Shown here one piece after another: positions 27,658-36,861 of a stretch of 64,000 bases of DNA. Each line of letters opens with the position of its first letter. Position 1 is the stretch's first letter. Made by a program: the position numbers and the translations under genes. The notes beneath the pieces were generated by a model, which was not told where the DNA came from, ran no database searches, and saw only the letters and a program-made list of their open reading frames with translations. Origin of the DNA: Myxococcales bacterium (GTDB lineage: Bacteria; Myxococcota; Myxococcia; Myxococcales; JAJYLH01); the NCBI GenBank assembly GCA_021787845.1, contig JAJYLH010000007.1:1-64000 (forward strand). Direction: 5' to 3'.

Positions 27658-28767
27658 ATGCCGCTGAAAATCCGCTCCGACCACGCGCGCTTCAAGGAGA
27701 TCGTCCGCGGGAAAATCAAGGAGAACCTGCGCAAGTACATCCAGAAAGGCGAGATGATCGGCAAGAAAGGGAAGGACATCATCACCATCCCGGTGCCGAG
27801 CATCGACATCCCGCACTTCCGGTTCGGCCACAAGGACCAGGGCGGCGTCGGTCAGGGCGAAGGCGACGTGGGAACGGTCCTCGCGCCCGGCTCCATCGAG
27901 CAGCCGGGCCACGGCCAGGCGGGTCAGGGGGAAGGCCAGCACTCGCTCGAAATCGACGTCTCGCTCGACGACCTGGCGCAGCTCCTGGGCGAGGAGCTGG
28001 AGCTGCCCCGCATCCAGCCCCGCGGCGAGAAGCAGCTCGAAACGCAAAAGGTCAAGTACACCGGCATCCACACCGCCGGCCCCGAGTCGCTGCGCCACTT
28101 CCGCCGCACGTACAAACAAGCCCTCCGGCGCCAGCTCGCGAGCGGCCAGTACAATCCGGCGCTACCGATCATCGTCCCGACCCGCGAGGACAAGCGCTAC
28201 CGATCTTGGAAAATCGTCAGCCAGCCGCACTCCAACGCGGTCATTCTGTACATGATGGACGTCTCCGGCTCGATGGGCGACGAGCAAAAGGAGATCGTCC
28301 GCATCGAGAGCTTCTGGCTCGACGCCTGGCTGCGCTCGAACTACAAGGGTCTGGAGACTAGGTACATCATCCACGACGCGGTCGCGCGCGAGGTCGACCG
28401 CGACACCTTCTTCCACACCCGCGAGTCCGGCGGCACGATGATTTCCAGCGCCTACCGCCTCGCCCACGACATCGTCAAGAAGGAGTACGACCCGAACCGC
28501 TGGAACATCTACGGCTTCCACTTCTCGGACGGCGACAACTGGTCCGCCGACGACACCCACACCTGCGTCGACCTCCTGCGCGCCGAGTTGCTCCCGCGGA
28601 TGAACCAGTTCGCCTACGGGCAGGTGGAAAGCCCCTACGGTAGCGGCCAGTTCATCAAGGATCTGCGCGAGGCCTTCGGCCAGGACGAGCGCGTCGCCTT
28701 GAGCGAGATCTCCGACAAGGACGCTATCTACGCCTCGATCAAGGACTTCCTCGGCCGCGGAAAGTAA
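27658..28767 (+). CDS. DUF444 (YeaH-like) vWA protein
   Basis: 369-aa partner of PrkA. The N-terminus ([21 protein letters not shown]) and glycine/Gln-rich middle are typical of DUF444. A vWA-like domain begins at the metal site DVSGSM (D201-M206), with [13 protein letters not shown] and FHFSDGDNW further on. The start at 27658 has AAGGAG eleven bases upstream. YeaH/DUF444 proteins work with PrkA kinase in stress responses. It is convergent with gpmI; the gap contains a GATCGG palindromic element. Confidence 0.93.
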   Translation: MPLKIRSDHARFKEIVRGKIKENLRKYIQKGEMIGKKGKDIITIPVPSIDIPHFRFGHKDQGGVGQGEGDVGTVLAPGSIEQPGHGQAGQGEGQHSLEIDVSLDDLAQLLGEELELPRIQPRGEKQLETQKVKYTGIHTAGPESLRHFRRTYKQALRRQLASGQYNPALPIIVPTREDKRYRSWKIVSQPHSNAVILYMMDVSGSMGDEQKEIVRIESFWLDAWLRSNYKGLETRYIIHDAVAREVDRDTFFHTRESGGTMISSAYRLAHDIVKKEYDPNRWNIYGFHFSDGDNWSADDTHTCVDLLRAELLPRMNQFAYGQVESPYGSGQFIKDLREAFGQDERVALSEISDKDAIYASIKDFLGRGK

Positions 28768-28809
28768 CGAGAGCGCCCCCGCCCCGGTTGGTGCGAGCCC
28801 GTCGAATTC

Positions 28810-28854
28810 GATCAGACCGATCGGTCGGATCCGACGGATCGGTCCGATCGGACG
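28810..28854. repeat. GATCGG palindromic element, copy 2
   Basis: Five 9-bp units: GATCAGACC, GATCGGTCG, GATCCGACG, GATCGGTCC, GATCGGACG. It lies between the convergent DUF444 and gpmI genes. The rest of this 249-bp gap (to 29016) reads like a coding remnant on the minus strand but has no start. Confidence 0.9.
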
Positions 28855-29016
28855 GCGGCGAGCAGCAGGGAGTCCCGCTCGAATCCGGGCTGGAAGCTCA
28901 GGTACCGCCAGCAACTGGGACGCCAAGGCATCGGGCCAGAAGCTCAGGGCCATCACCTCGGCCGGGTGCGCCGAGGCCGCGCCGGCGACGACCTTCGAGA
29001 ACAGCGTCCGCTGACC

Positions 29017-30573
29017 TCAGAGCGCGAGCAGGCTCTTTCCGGTCATCTTCGCCGACAGCGGCAGCCCCATCAGGTGGCAGATCGTCGGCGAGACGTCGGC
29101 GAGGATGCCGTCCTTCAACCGGGCTCCGGCGACGTCCGGAGACGCGACGATGAACGGCACCGGGTTGAGCGTGTGCGCCGTGTGCGGCTGGCCGGTCGCC
29201 GGGTCGACCATCAGCTCGACGTTGCCGTGATCGGCAGTGACCACCATCGCCGTCCCCAGCTTCTCGCACGCCTTCCACAGCCGCCCCACCTGCTCGTCGA
29301 CCACCCGCACCGCCTCGATCGCCGCCGGGAGGACGCCCGTGTGGCCGACCATGTCCGGGTTCGCGAAGTTCACGAGAGCGAAGTCGCTCTCCGGCAGCGC
29401 TTCCAAGACCGCCTCGCACACCGGCCGCGCGCTCATCTCCGGCTTCAGGTCGTAGGTCCTCACCTCCCGCGGGCTCGGGATGAGCTTGCGGGTCTCGCCC
29501 GCAAACGGCGCCTCGCGGCCGCCGTTGAAGAAGAAAGTGACGTGCGCGTACTTCTCCGTCTCCGCGCAGCGAAACTGGCGCCAGCCGCGGCTCGACACCA
29601 GCTCCGGAAAAATCTCGGTCGGCTCGTCGGGCGGGAACGCCGCCGGCAGCCCGAAGGTCTGGTCGTACTGCGTCATCCCCACGTAGTCGGCGAGCTCGAG
29701 CTGCGCGCCGCGGTCGAACCCCGTGAACCCCGGCAGCGCCAGCGCCCGCGTCAGCTCCCGGGCCCGGTCGGCGCGGAAGTTGAAGAAGATCACCGCGTCG
29801 CCGTCCTCGATGCGCCCGACCGGCTGCCCCGAGCCGTCGGCCACCACCCCCGGCACGATGAACTCGTCCGTCTCCCCGCGCGCGTAGGCGGCATCCACCA
29901 GCGCTCGACCCGAGCTCAAGCGGTGCCCCTCGCCGTAGACCAGCGCCCGGAACGCCTTCTCCACCCGGTCCCAGCGCTGGTCCCGGTCCATCGCGTAATA
30001 GCGCCCGCCGACCGAGCCCACCCGCGCCGAGAAGCCGTCGGTCGACAGCGCCCGCAACTTCTTCTCCACCTCGCTGAGGAACCCGAGACCGCTGTTGGGG
30101 GGCGTGTCGCGCCCATCGGTGAAGGCGTGGACGACGACCCGGTGGACGCCGCGCCCGCGCGCCATCTCGACGAGCGCGAGGAGGTGCGTCAGATGCGAAT
30201 GGACGCCGCCGTCGGAGACCAGGCCCAACAGGTGCAGCTGGCGTCCGTTCCCCCGCGCCCGATCCATCGCCCGGCAGAGGAGCTCGTTCTTCGCGAGCGA
30301 CCCGTCGGCGATGGCGCGGTTGACCCGGACCAGGTCCTGGTAAACGACGCGCCCGGCCCCGAGGTTCGTGTGGCCGACCTCGCTGTTCCCCATCTGGCCT
30401 TCCGGCAGCCCTACCGCCAAGCCGCTGGTCTCCAGCTTAGCGTGCGGACAGCGGTCGACCAGCCGATCCATCGCCGGCGTTCCGGCGAGCCGGATGGCGT
30501 TCGCCTCCCGCTCGGCCCTCAAGCCCCAGCCATCGAGCACGACCAGGAGACAGCGACGCGAAGGGGCAGGCAT
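29017..30573 (-). CDS. gpmI: 2,3-bisphosphoglycerate-independent phosphoglycerate mutase
   Basis: 518-aa glycolytic enzyme that interconverts 3- and 2-phosphoglycerate. It belongs to the alkaline phosphatase superfamily and uses two Mn ions. The metal Asp is in LLVVLDGWG. The phospho-acceptor Ser is S64 in GQMGNSEVGHTN. Other motifs are VHAFTDGRDTPP, FFNFRADRARE, and FANPDMVGHTG plus TADHGN near the C-terminus. I place the start at ATG 30573, six bases after GGAG; an upstream TTG at 30594 is weaker. Length and all motifs are normal. Confidence 0.96.
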   Translation of the reverse strand: MPAPSRRCLLVVLDGWGLRAEREANAIRLAGTPAMDRLVDRCPHAKLETSGLAVGLPEGQMGNSEVGHTNLGAGRVVYQDLVRVNRAIADGSLAKNELLCRAMDRARGNGRQLHLLGLVSDGGVHSHLTHLLALVEMARGRGVHRVVVHAFTDGRDTPPNSGLGFLSEVEKKLRALSTDGFSARVGSVGGRYYAMDRDQRWDRVEKAFRALVYGEGHRLSSGRALVDAAYARGETDEFIVPGVVADGSGQPVGRIEDGDAVIFFNFRADRARELTRALALPGFTGFDRGAQLELADYVGMTQYDQTFGLPAAFPPDEPTEIFPELVSSRGWRQFRCAETEKYAHVTFFFNGGREAPFAGETRKLIPSPREVRTYDLKPEMSARPVCEAVLEALPESDFALVNFANPDMVGHTGVLPAAIEAVRVVDEQVGRLWKACEKLGTAMVVTADHGNVELMVDPATGQPHTAHTLNPVPFIVASPDVAGARLKDGILADVSPTICHLMGLPLSAKMTGKSLLAL

Positions 30574-30944
30574 GCAACGCTCCGGCGCGCTCAAAGCGCA
30601 CGAGAAGGGCGCGTATCATAGGGGCGGACGCGCGACAGACAAGCCACCGGGAAAGGGTCAGTGGCGCGAGCCTTGGAGGGCGCGACGATGTTGGCGACCT
30701 CAAGCGCGGCGATCCGCTCAGCGGTCGTGGCCTTCGCCGGGCGTCTGGCCGGCCACGCCCCCCCCGGTGCGAAAACTTTGCGCGCGACCAGGCGCAGGGA
30801 TTGCGGCTCGCCGAGCCGGGCGTCTTTTTCGAGGCGTGAGCGCATCGGTCGATTGTCGCTTGCGATGAGCGCGACCGTCTCTGTACCATGGTCCCCACTA
30901 GCGCCACCGAAGGCGACGGCGGTCGAAGAGGAGACAGGGGTTCC
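30574..30944. other. Divergent intergenic region between gpmI and zinc-ribbon gene
   Basis: 370 bases with no convincing gene. Possible short frames here are Arg/Ala-rich shadows. It should contain the divergent promoters of gpmI and the 30945 gene; only the gpmI one is visible (30615-30642). Confidence 0.5.
30615..30642 (-). promoter_or_regulatory. Putative promoter of gpmI
   Basis: On the minus strand, TTGTCT (30642-30637), a 16-base spacer and TATGAT (30620-30615) give a plausible sigma-70 promoter about 40 bases before the gpmI start codon. Confidence 0.4.
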
Positions 30945-31346
30945 ATGGATTGCCCGCGAGACCTGATCGAGATGAAGGACATCGTGGGTCCGGACGAGAC
31001 CACGTTCTGCGTCTGCGAAACGTGCGGCGGGGCGTGGGTCGACTCTGCCGAGCTCAATCGGCTGCTCTTGCACAACGACTTGCCCGGCCTCGAATCGATG
31101 GGGGGCAAGACCAACCTGGACGAGCTCGCGGAAAGGTGCCCGAAGGACGAGGTCGACCTGATCGTCATCGAGGGCGGCGACAAGGCGAGCCCCGAGAGCT
31201 ACGACTATTGCGAGGCCTGCGGCGGCATCTGGCTCGAGGTGGGCGCCCCGGCGGGCGCCGACGCCGACCAGGTCGAGGCGCTCATCATCGAGTTCTTCCA
31301 GCGTTTCCGGCGCGTCTCCGGCAGCACCCGGACGGCCCGGACGTGA
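30945..31346 (+). CDS. Zinc-ribbon (zf-TFIIB type) domain protein
   Basis: 133-aa protein with two related segments. CVCETCGGAWVDSAELNRLL (about residues 24-43) and YCEACGGIWLEVGAP (about 87-101) are both CxxCGGxW zf-TFIIB motifs. A Cys also occurs near the N-terminus (MDCPRD) and before the second motif (ERCPKDE), giving two CxnC...CxxC zinc sites. There is no signal peptide. It starts after GAGGAG, and its stop overlaps the FHA gene start (GTGA), so the two should act together. Function unknown; nucleic-acid or protein binding is likely. Confidence 0.85.
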   Translation: MDCPRDLIEMKDIVGPDETTFCVCETCGGAWVDSAELNRLLLHNDLPGLESMGGKTNLDELAERCPKDEVDLIVIEGGDKASPESYDYCEACGGIWLEVGAPAGADADQVEALIIEFFQRFRRVSGSTRTART

Positions 31347-31999
31347 AGCCGATGCGCCCCGCTGCCCATCCCCAGAAGCGTTCGACCACCGCGAAGCCGC
31401 CGCCCGCCCCGGCCGCCTCGAGAAAACCCGCCTCGAGAAAGCCCGCGGCGAAGGTCCCCGCCCCGCGCCCGACGCCGCCGCGCGCTGGCCCCCCGGAAGC
31501 GCTCTCGCTCGCCGAGCTGGCGCGCGCGACCGGCTTGACCGAAACCCTGGTGCTCGACCGCGCCCTGGCCGCGTTCGCTCGGGCCCACGGCCTCGACCGC
31601 GTTGCCGTCGAGCGAGGCTCGCAGCCGCCGGCCCCCCCGCTCGCCCCACGGCCGGCCGCGCGCCCCGAGAAGCGGGCCCCTGCGCAAGCGGCGCCCCCGC
31701 TCGCGCCACCCGTGCGGCTGTACGTCAAGTGCCCCGGCCGCCCGCCGCAGGAGATGATCGGCGACACGTTCGTCGTCGGCTCCTCTCAGAAGTGCGACCT
31801 CTGGGTGAGCTCCCCCAGAATCGAGACCCGCCACCTGCGCATCGTTCGGGAAGGCACCCGCTATTTCGCCGAGGACCTGCGCAGCGGGGCCGGTACCGTC
31901 TTCGACGGGCGGCCGCTCACCGGCCGGCACGAAATCGCGCACGAGGACCGGCTTTTTCTTGCGGGTTATCACGAACTGCGGTTTTATCTGCTCGCTTGA
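31343..31999 (+). CDS. FHA domain protein
   Basis: 218-aa protein. A basic, Pro/Ala/Lys-rich N-terminus (about 1-50) is followed by a helical HTH-like segment (LAELARATGLTETLVLDRAL). A second Pro-rich linker then leads to a C-terminal FHA domain (about 130-218) with VVGSSQKCDLWV, the RHLRI strand and the GTVFDGRPL turn. FHA domains bind phospho-threonine, so it may read out a Ser/Thr kinase. In the canonical motif Ser-x-x-His the residues here are R-I-E-T-R-H, with His kept. It is translationally coupled to the zinc-ribbon gene. Confidence 0.85.
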   Translation: MKPMRPAAHPQKRSTTAKPPPAPAASRKPASRKPAAKVPAPRPTPPRAGPPEALSLAELARATGLTETLVLDRALAAFARAHGLDRVAVERGSQPPAPPLAPRPAARPEKRAPAQAAPPLAPPVRLYVKCPGRPPQEMIGDTFVVGSSQKCDLWVSSPRIETRHLRIVREGTRYFAEDLRSGAGTVFDGRPLTGRHEIAHEDRLFLAGYHELRFYLLA

Positions 32000-32058
32000 C
32001 GCCCGGTTGCGCCAAGGTTTCGCCAACGGGCTTCTTCACCACACATTGAGGAGACGTC

Positions 32059-33456
32059 ATGCCCCGACAATCGACGCAAGGTTTTCCCTCCCTCCTGGAA
32101 GAGCTGGTACGCGACTTCACCCGCCGCATCGAGGAGCTGGTGCGGATCGCCGTCCAATTGCAGCTCGAAAACGCCGTCGCCGACGAGCTGAAGAAGCGGG
32201 CGAACATCGTTCCCACCCCGCCGGTGGCTACGGTTGCCGAGACCGCTCCCGCCCCCCGTGAAGCGGCGCCGTCGCCCGCGCGCGGGTCCAGACGCGCACG
32301 CGCACGCGCGCTGGCACCCGCACCCGCGACCGAGCACGCGCCCACCCCCACCCCCGCGACCGAGCACGCGCCCACCCCCGCACCCGCGACCGAGCGCGCG
32401 CCCGCACCGGCGGCCAAGCCGCGCGCGAAGCGCATCTGCCCAGTGCCCGGCTGCGACCTGCTCGCCGCGGGACCCAAGTACCGGTGGCGCTGCCGCCAGC
32501 ACAAGAACGTCTCCAACGAGGAGATTGCCCAGATGCGCGCGGGCAAACCCGGCGGCGACCGCGCCGCCCCGAGCGCCGTCCCGCCTCCACCGGCTGAGCC
32601 CTCGGAACCTGCCGCTCCCGAACCGCTCCAGTCGGCCGAGACCGCCACCGATCTCCTGGAGCCGCTGACCCCACCGCTCAGCACCGCCGCCGCTCACCTG
32701 CGCGAGACGCGGAGCACCCGCGCCGCTCGGGCGGCCCCGGGCAGCACCGGTTCCGCCCACCAGCCCCTCCCGCCGCCGCCCAGCGACTTTCCGGTCCATC
32801 ACCTGCCGCCCGGCCCCAGCCCCTCCCGCGAACGCCGCGACGGCCCGTCGATGGAGTGCCGCTACCCGGGCTGCACCATGAAGAGCAAGGGCTTCCGCTA
32901 CGACTACTTCTGCTGGGAGCACTACAACGAGCTCAACAAGGAGCAGCGCGCACACTTCAAGAAGCTGTGGCAGGCCGCTCGCGAAAAGGCCGCCACGACC
33001 CCGGCCGCGCCCGCGACCCCCGCCCCGGTGATCGTCCGCCGCGCGGGGCACGAAGCGGTGGCGGTCGAGCCGGAGCCCGCGCCCGGCGCCGCCGCGCCGC
33101 AGGTGGCCGCCCCTCCTGCCGAGACCACCGAAGCGGAGCCTGAGACCGTGAGCGCTCCCGCCCTGCTCGAAGAGCCGGCGCCCGTGCCCGAGTCGCCGGC
33201 CGCTTCCGCCCCCGCGGTGCCCGAGGAGAACGAGCCGGAGGCCGCCGCGCCCCCGACGGAGTCGGGCGAGGCCGAGACCGAGGGCCCAGCTCCCGCCGAG
33301 GCGCCGGTCGAAGCCGAGACCCCTCTCGCGCCGACGGACCGAACGCCGGCCGAAGCCGGCGCCGATTCCGGGGAGCCGGCGAGCTCGGTGCCGGAGCCGG
33401 TCGGGTCTTCCCTGGCGTCGCCGCCCCTCACCGCCGTGCCGATCGACGGGACCTGA
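32059..33456 (+). CDS. Low-complexity protein with two CxxxxC-CxxH zinc motifs
   Basis: 465-aa protein of unknown function. The N-terminal ~50 residues are helical and amphipathic (LLEELVRDFTRRIEELVRI). Two copies of a probable zinc module follow, CPVPGCDLLAAGPKYRWRCRQH and CRYPGCTMKSKGFRYDYFC-WEH, each C-x4-C or C-x3-C...C-x2-H. They are separated by Pro/Ala/Glu-rich disorder. The C-terminal 120 residues are almost only Ala/Pro/Glu. A threefold 30-bp repeat (32311-32400) encodes a PTPAPATEHA-like decapeptide. The second module resembles a basic DNA-binding finger. It starts after GAGGAG (about 11 bases). Confidence 0.8.
   Translation: MPRQSTQGFPSLLEELVRDFTRRIEELVRIAVQLQLENAVADELKKRANIVPTPPVATVAETAPAPREAAPSPARGSRRARARALAPAPATEHAPTPTPATEHAPTPAPATERAPAPAAKPRAKRICPVPGCDLLAAGPKYRWRCRQHKNVSNEEIAQMRAGKPGGDRAAPSAVPPPPAEPSEPAAPEPLQSAETATDLLEPLTPPLSTAAAHLRETRSTRAARAAPGSTGSAHQPLPPPPSDFPVHHLPPGPSPSRERRDGPSMECRYPGCTMKSKGFRYDYFCWEHYNELNKEQRAHFKKLWQAAREKAATTPAAPATPAPVIVRRAGHEAVAVEPEPAPGAAAPQVAAPPAETTEAEPETVSAPALLEEPAPVPESPAASAPAVPEENEPEAAAPPTESGEAETEGPAPAEAPVEAETPLAPTDRTPAEAGADSGEPASSVPEPVGSSLASPPLTAVPIDGT
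32311..32400 (+). repeat. Three 30-bp tandem repeats within coding sequence
   Basis: Units at 32311, 32341 and 32371 differ at a few positions and end in GACCGAGC(A/G)CGCG. Each encodes ten residues ending in ATEHA/ATERA, so copy-number change would keep the frame. Confidence 0.8.
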
Positions 33457-33467
33457 AAGCGCTGCTG

Positions 33468-34247
33468 ATGCCCGGCTCCGGCGCCGGCGAGCCTGCGATC
33501 TTCGCGCGCGGCCTCGTCAAGCGTTTCGGCGAGGTGGTGGCGGTCGGCGGGCTCGACCTCGACGTTCCGCCCGGCGCCTGCTACGCCTTCCTGGGGCCGA
33601 ACGGCGCCGGCAAGTCGACCAGCATCGGCCTGTTGACCGGTCTGTTTCCGCCGGACGCCGGGGTCGCCCGCATCGCCGGCATCGACCTTCGCGCCTCGCC
33701 CCTCGAAGCGCGCCGGCGCATCGGGGTGGTGCCGGAGGAGCTCGCCCTCTTCGAGCGGATGAGCGGCGGCGACTACCTCGTCTTCTGCGGCCGGATGTAC
33801 GGGCTCGCCGCCGGCGAGGCCCGGGAACGGGCAACCGAGCTGCTCGACCGCACCGATCTCGCCGAGCGGCAGCGCTCCCTGATTGCGGACTACTCGAAGG
33901 GCATGCGGCGGCGCCTCGCCCTCGCCGCGGCGCTGATCCATCGGCCCGAGGTGGTCTTCCTCGACGAGCCGTTCGAGGGCATCGACGTGCTCGCGGGCCA
34001 GGTGGTGCGCTCGCTGGTCGAGATGCTCAACCGCGCCGGCGTCACGGTGCTCCTTACCACCCACGTCCTCGAAATCGCCGACCGCCTCGCGACCCACGCC
34101 GGCTTTCTCCAGCGCGGCCGCCTCGTGGCAAGCGGCACCGTCGCCGCTTTGAAGGAGCGCTATCGGGCAGCGACATTGGACCAGGTCTTCCGCGCCTGCG
34201 TCGACGCCACGCGGGAAGAAGAGGCGCAGTTGAGCTGGTACCGCTGA
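33468..34247 (+). CDS. ABC transporter ATP-binding protein
   Basis: 259-aa ATPase subunit of an ABC-2-type exporter. It has Walker A GPNGAGKS (about 44-51), a Q-loop region with Glu instead of Gln (VVPEELALFERM), signature YSKGMRRR, Walker B VVFLDEPFEGID and switch His LLTTHVL. The C-terminal 25 residues are typical of exporters of unknown substrate. The stop overlaps the permease start (TGATG), so the two form one transporter. Substrate cannot be told from sequence. Confidence 0.92.
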   Translation: MPGSGAGEPAIFARGLVKRFGEVVAVGGLDLDVPPGACYAFLGPNGAGKSTSIGLLTGLFPPDAGVARIAGIDLRASPLEARRRIGVVPEELALFERMSGGDYLVFCGRMYGLAAGEARERATELLDRTDLAERQRSLIADYSKGMRRRLALAAALIHRPEVVFLDEPFEGIDVLAGQVVRSLVEMLNRAGVTVLLTTHVLEIADRLATHAGFLQRGRLVASGTVAALKERYRAATLDQVFRACVDATREEEAQLSWYR

Positions 34248-35983
34248 TGCCGCCGGTCGAAGGTGGCGCCGCGCGCGCGGGCGCGCCCCCCTTCGGGGCT
34301 CCCCGGCCGGTCGACCGAGCGCCGCCCGTGCCAGCTTCGGCGACGCGAGCGCCCTCGCTCGCGGCGCAGCTCGGCCTGCTCTGGAAGCTCCGCCTGACCC
34401 TGGCGCGCGGGACCTTTCCGCGCGGGCGCGCCCTGATCGTGCCGGTGCTCGGAACGCTCGCTCTTGGCGGCGGCGGCGGCGCGACGTTCGTCGCCACTCG
34501 CGCGCTCCTCGAATCGCCGCTCGTCGCCGACGCGCGCCTCGAGCTGTTCCTGCTCCTCCTCGTCGGCTTTTTCGTGAGCACGATGTGGATGCTGTGGCCG
34601 GTGGTGACCGCCGGCGTCGACGACGCGGCGGAGCTGTCGCGCTTCGCGCTGTTTCCCGTCTCCTCCGGCCGGCTGTTCTTGGCCTCGGTGGTGGCGGCCC
34701 TGTTCGAGCCACGGACGCTGCCGTTCTGGGGCACGCTACTCGGGAGCGGTACCGCTGTGTGCGAGCGCGACCACGCGTCGGTGCCGTGGATGCTCGCCGC
34801 GACGACCGCGCTCGCCTTCGCCAGCGTGGTCTGGGGCCGGGTCGGCCTCCACCTCGTCCTGAACGTCCTGCGCCACCGGCAGAGCGCCGAGGCGATGGGT
34901 GCGGGGCTGCTCGTGCTGCTCGGCCTCGCGGCCCTGGTGCCGCCGCCGGATTTGACCTGGCTGAAGGAAGTCCCGCATGGCCTCGGCGCGGTCGACGTTC
35001 ATCTCATCGCCGGCGGCGTCTTCCTCTTCTCCGCCCTGCCCACCGGCGCTTGGGCTTGGACGCTGACCGCGAGCGCCGCGCACCTTCCTTCGCTCGCGAT
35101 CGTCGAGCTCGGCTACCTCGGCTGCACCACCGTCGTCGGCTACGTCGTCGCGCTCTGGCTCCTCGAATGGTTTCACCGCCGGGCCGGGAGAGCCCTGCCG
35201 CAGCCGGTGAAGACTCCGGCACGGGTGCTGCCCTTCGGAAGCGGTTCTCTCTTCCGCGTGCTCTGGAAACGGGAGCTGGCCGACCTCCTGCGCAACCCGC
35301 GGGTGCGGCTGATGCTCGCCCTGCCCTTCTTCCTCGCCATCCTGCTCAAGCTGGTCGGGGCGCGCGCGTTCGCCGAGGTGCTCGCGGGTCCTCAGGCCGA
35401 CGCGTGGATCGCCGGCGGGCTCGCCTCCTACGCCGCGCTGGTGGTCGGAACCGGTCTCGCCCAGAACCTCTTCGGCTACGACGCGGAGGGTACGGCGCTG
35501 TTTCTCGCGGCGCCGGTCGACTTTCGACTCGTCCTGCGCGCGAAGAACCTCGCGGTCGGCGGACTCGCCGGGAGCCTGGTCGCGGCGATCCTCCTCTTCG
35601 ACGCGGTCTACCTCGGCCGGCCGGCGCTGTGGATCGAGCTCACGGTGGTGCCCGTCGCGGCGTGCCAGGTTCTCTTGTCGCTCGCCGCCGGCAACATCCT
35701 CTCGATCGTCTCGCCGCGCCGGTTCCACGCGACGCTGCGCCGGAGAGATCGGGCGCCGCCTCTGTCGACCGCGGTCGGCTTCGGCGTCGCCGCGCTCGCC
35801 ATCCTGCCCGGGTCGCTGGTGCTCGAGACCTTCGCGAACCAGACGCTACCGCTGCCGCTCATCGTCGGGGCGTGGCTCCTGCCGGCGCTGGCGTACGCAG
35901 GCTGGCGCGCTTCGCTCGTCGCCGCGGTCCGGCTCCTCGAAAGCCGCAGGCCACAGCTCCTCTGGGCAGTCACGCGATCGTGA
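34247..35983 (+). CDS. ABC transporter permease (ABC-2 type, 12 or so TM)
   Basis: 578-aa integral membrane protein with about twelve hydrophobic segments and a Pro/Ala-rich cytosolic N-terminus (about 1-40). The central cytosolic loop holds a conserved-looking WKRELADLLRNPRVRLML, typical of ABC-2 permeases just before a membrane helix. It overlaps the ATPase gene by one base. Few charged residues appear in the membrane parts. Together they probably export a lipid, peptide or polysaccharide-related compound; no substrate clue exists nearby. Confidence 0.85.
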   Translation: MPPVEGGAARAGAPPFGAPRPVDRAPPVPASATRAPSLAAQLGLLWKLRLTLARGTFPRGRALIVPVLGTLALGGGGGATFVATRALLESPLVADARLELFLLLLVGFFVSTMWMLWPVVTAGVDDAAELSRFALFPVSSGRLFLASVVAALFEPRTLPFWGTLLGSGTAVCERDHASVPWMLAATTALAFASVVWGRVGLHLVLNVLRHRQSAEAMGAGLLVLLGLAALVPPPDLTWLKEVPHGLGAVDVHLIAGGVFLFSALPTGAWAWTLTASAAHLPSLAIVELGYLGCTTVVGYVVALWLLEWFHRRAGRALPQPVKTPARVLPFGSGSLFRVLWKRELADLLRNPRVRLMLALPFFLAILLKLVGARAFAEVLAGPQADAWIAGGLASYAALVVGTGLAQNLFGYDAEGTALFLAAPVDFRLVLRAKNLAVGGLAGSLVAAILLFDAVYLGRPALWIELTVVPVAACQVLLSLAAGNILSIVSPRRFHATLRRRDRAPPLSTAVGFGVAALAILPGSLVLETFANQTLPLPLIVGAWLLPALAYAGWRASLVAAVRLLESRRPQLLWAVTRS

Positions 35984-36006
35984 CGGGGGTGGCGGCGCCG
36001 ACCGCC

Positions 36007-36033
36007 GATCGGTCGGATCGGTCCGATCGTCCG
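36007..36033. repeat. GATCGG palindromic element, copy 3
   Basis: Three units (GATCGGTCG, GATCGGTCC, GATCGTCCG) in the 77-bp gap between the convergent permease and EIIA-like genes. Confidence 0.88.
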
Positions 36034-36060
36034 AGCTGGCGAGGCAGGGCCGCCGCGCGC

Positions 36061-36861
36061 CTACTTGCCGTTGCCCGCGGACTTGATCGCCCACAGCTCG
36101 TAGAGCGCGCGGTCGTTCGCGAACTGGGTCACGTTCCTGGGAATCAGCCGCCAGCCCACGGCGAGGAACTGGCTTCTCTGCTGCAGGACCGGTCCTAATC
36201 CCTGGAAGCGCTCCAGGGAATCGGCGAGCTCCGGCGGTTTGCAGAGGACCAGCGGCGGCGCTCCCGCCTTCTCCACCACCAGCACGCCCTCGAGCGCGAG
36301 CTCTCCGGCCTGGGCGACCTCCACCGGCGCGGCCTCGGTGGCCGCTTGCCGCGCCTCCAGCCGAATCATCCGGGCCTTCGCTTCCGGCGCCGTCGCCTCG
36401 ATCGCCGCCGCCACCCAGTCGAGGAGCCGCTCGCGCACGTTCGAGATGTCCTCCGCCAGCGCGATGGGCTCGATGCCTTCGCTGCGCCGCATCGCCGCCG
36501 CCAGCGAGGACAGCTCCTTCAAGTAGCCGCTCTTCTGCGAGTCCGGGATGTAATACATCACCACCAGGTGAACCTTCTTCCCGTCGGCCGCCTCCCATTC
36601 GAGACCGGCAGGGCTCCAGCCCACCGCGCAGACCAGCTCCCCAGCCCCAGGCGCGCGCACGTGCGGGCACGCGACGCCCATCCCCAGCGCGGTGCTCATC
36701 GTCCGCTCGCGGGCCATCATGTCTTCGTAGATGCCGCTCGACCGGGGAATGTCCGGCACCGCCTCGATCAGGTTCGCCAGGTACTCCAGCGCCCGCGGCT
36801 TCTCCGTGGCCGGCAGCTCGACCAGCCGCCCCTCCTCGAGAGCGGTCAAGAGGGCCTTCAT
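36061..36861 (-). CDS. PTS EIIA(Ntr)-like protein overlapping mgtA
   Basis: 266-aa soluble protein. Residues about 1-150 match the PTS EIIA fructose/nitrogen type (PtsN): the phosphorylatable His is H67 in GMGVACPHVRAPG, and VHLVVMYYIPDSQKSGYLKELSSLAAAMR is the typical second half. The C-terminal ~110 residues (after ERLLDWVAAAIE) are an extra unrecognised domain. The ATG overlaps the mgtA stop by one base. PtsN proteins regulate K+ transport in Enterobacteria; here it is coupled to a Mg2+ ATPase, so a regulatory role for divalent cation uptake is plausible. Confidence 0.82.
   Translation of the reverse strand: MKALLTALEEGRLVELPATEKPRALEYLANLIEAVPDIPRSSGIYEDMMARERTMSTALGMGVACPHVRAPGAGELVCAVGWSPAGLEWEAADGKKVHLVVMYYIPDSQKSGYLKELSSLAAAMRRSEGIEPIALAEDISNVRERLLDWVAAAIEATAPEAKARMIRLEARQAATEAAPVEVAQAGELALEGVLVVEKAGAPPLVLCKPPELADSLERFQGLGPVLQQRSQFLAVGWRLIPRNVTQFANDRALYELWAIKSAGNGK

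Noticed and set aside
28810-28854. SDRSDR / IGPIGP peptide repeats as real proteins
   Set aside because: These are translations of the GATCGG repeat in arbitrary frames; only the copy within the GT39-like gene lies in a real coding sequence.
28768-29016. A minus-strand gene starting at 28956 (264 codons)
   Set aside because: Only its first ~50 codons look coding; the rest is antisense to DUF444 and passes through the GATCGG repeat. It is noted as a possible remnant, not a gene.
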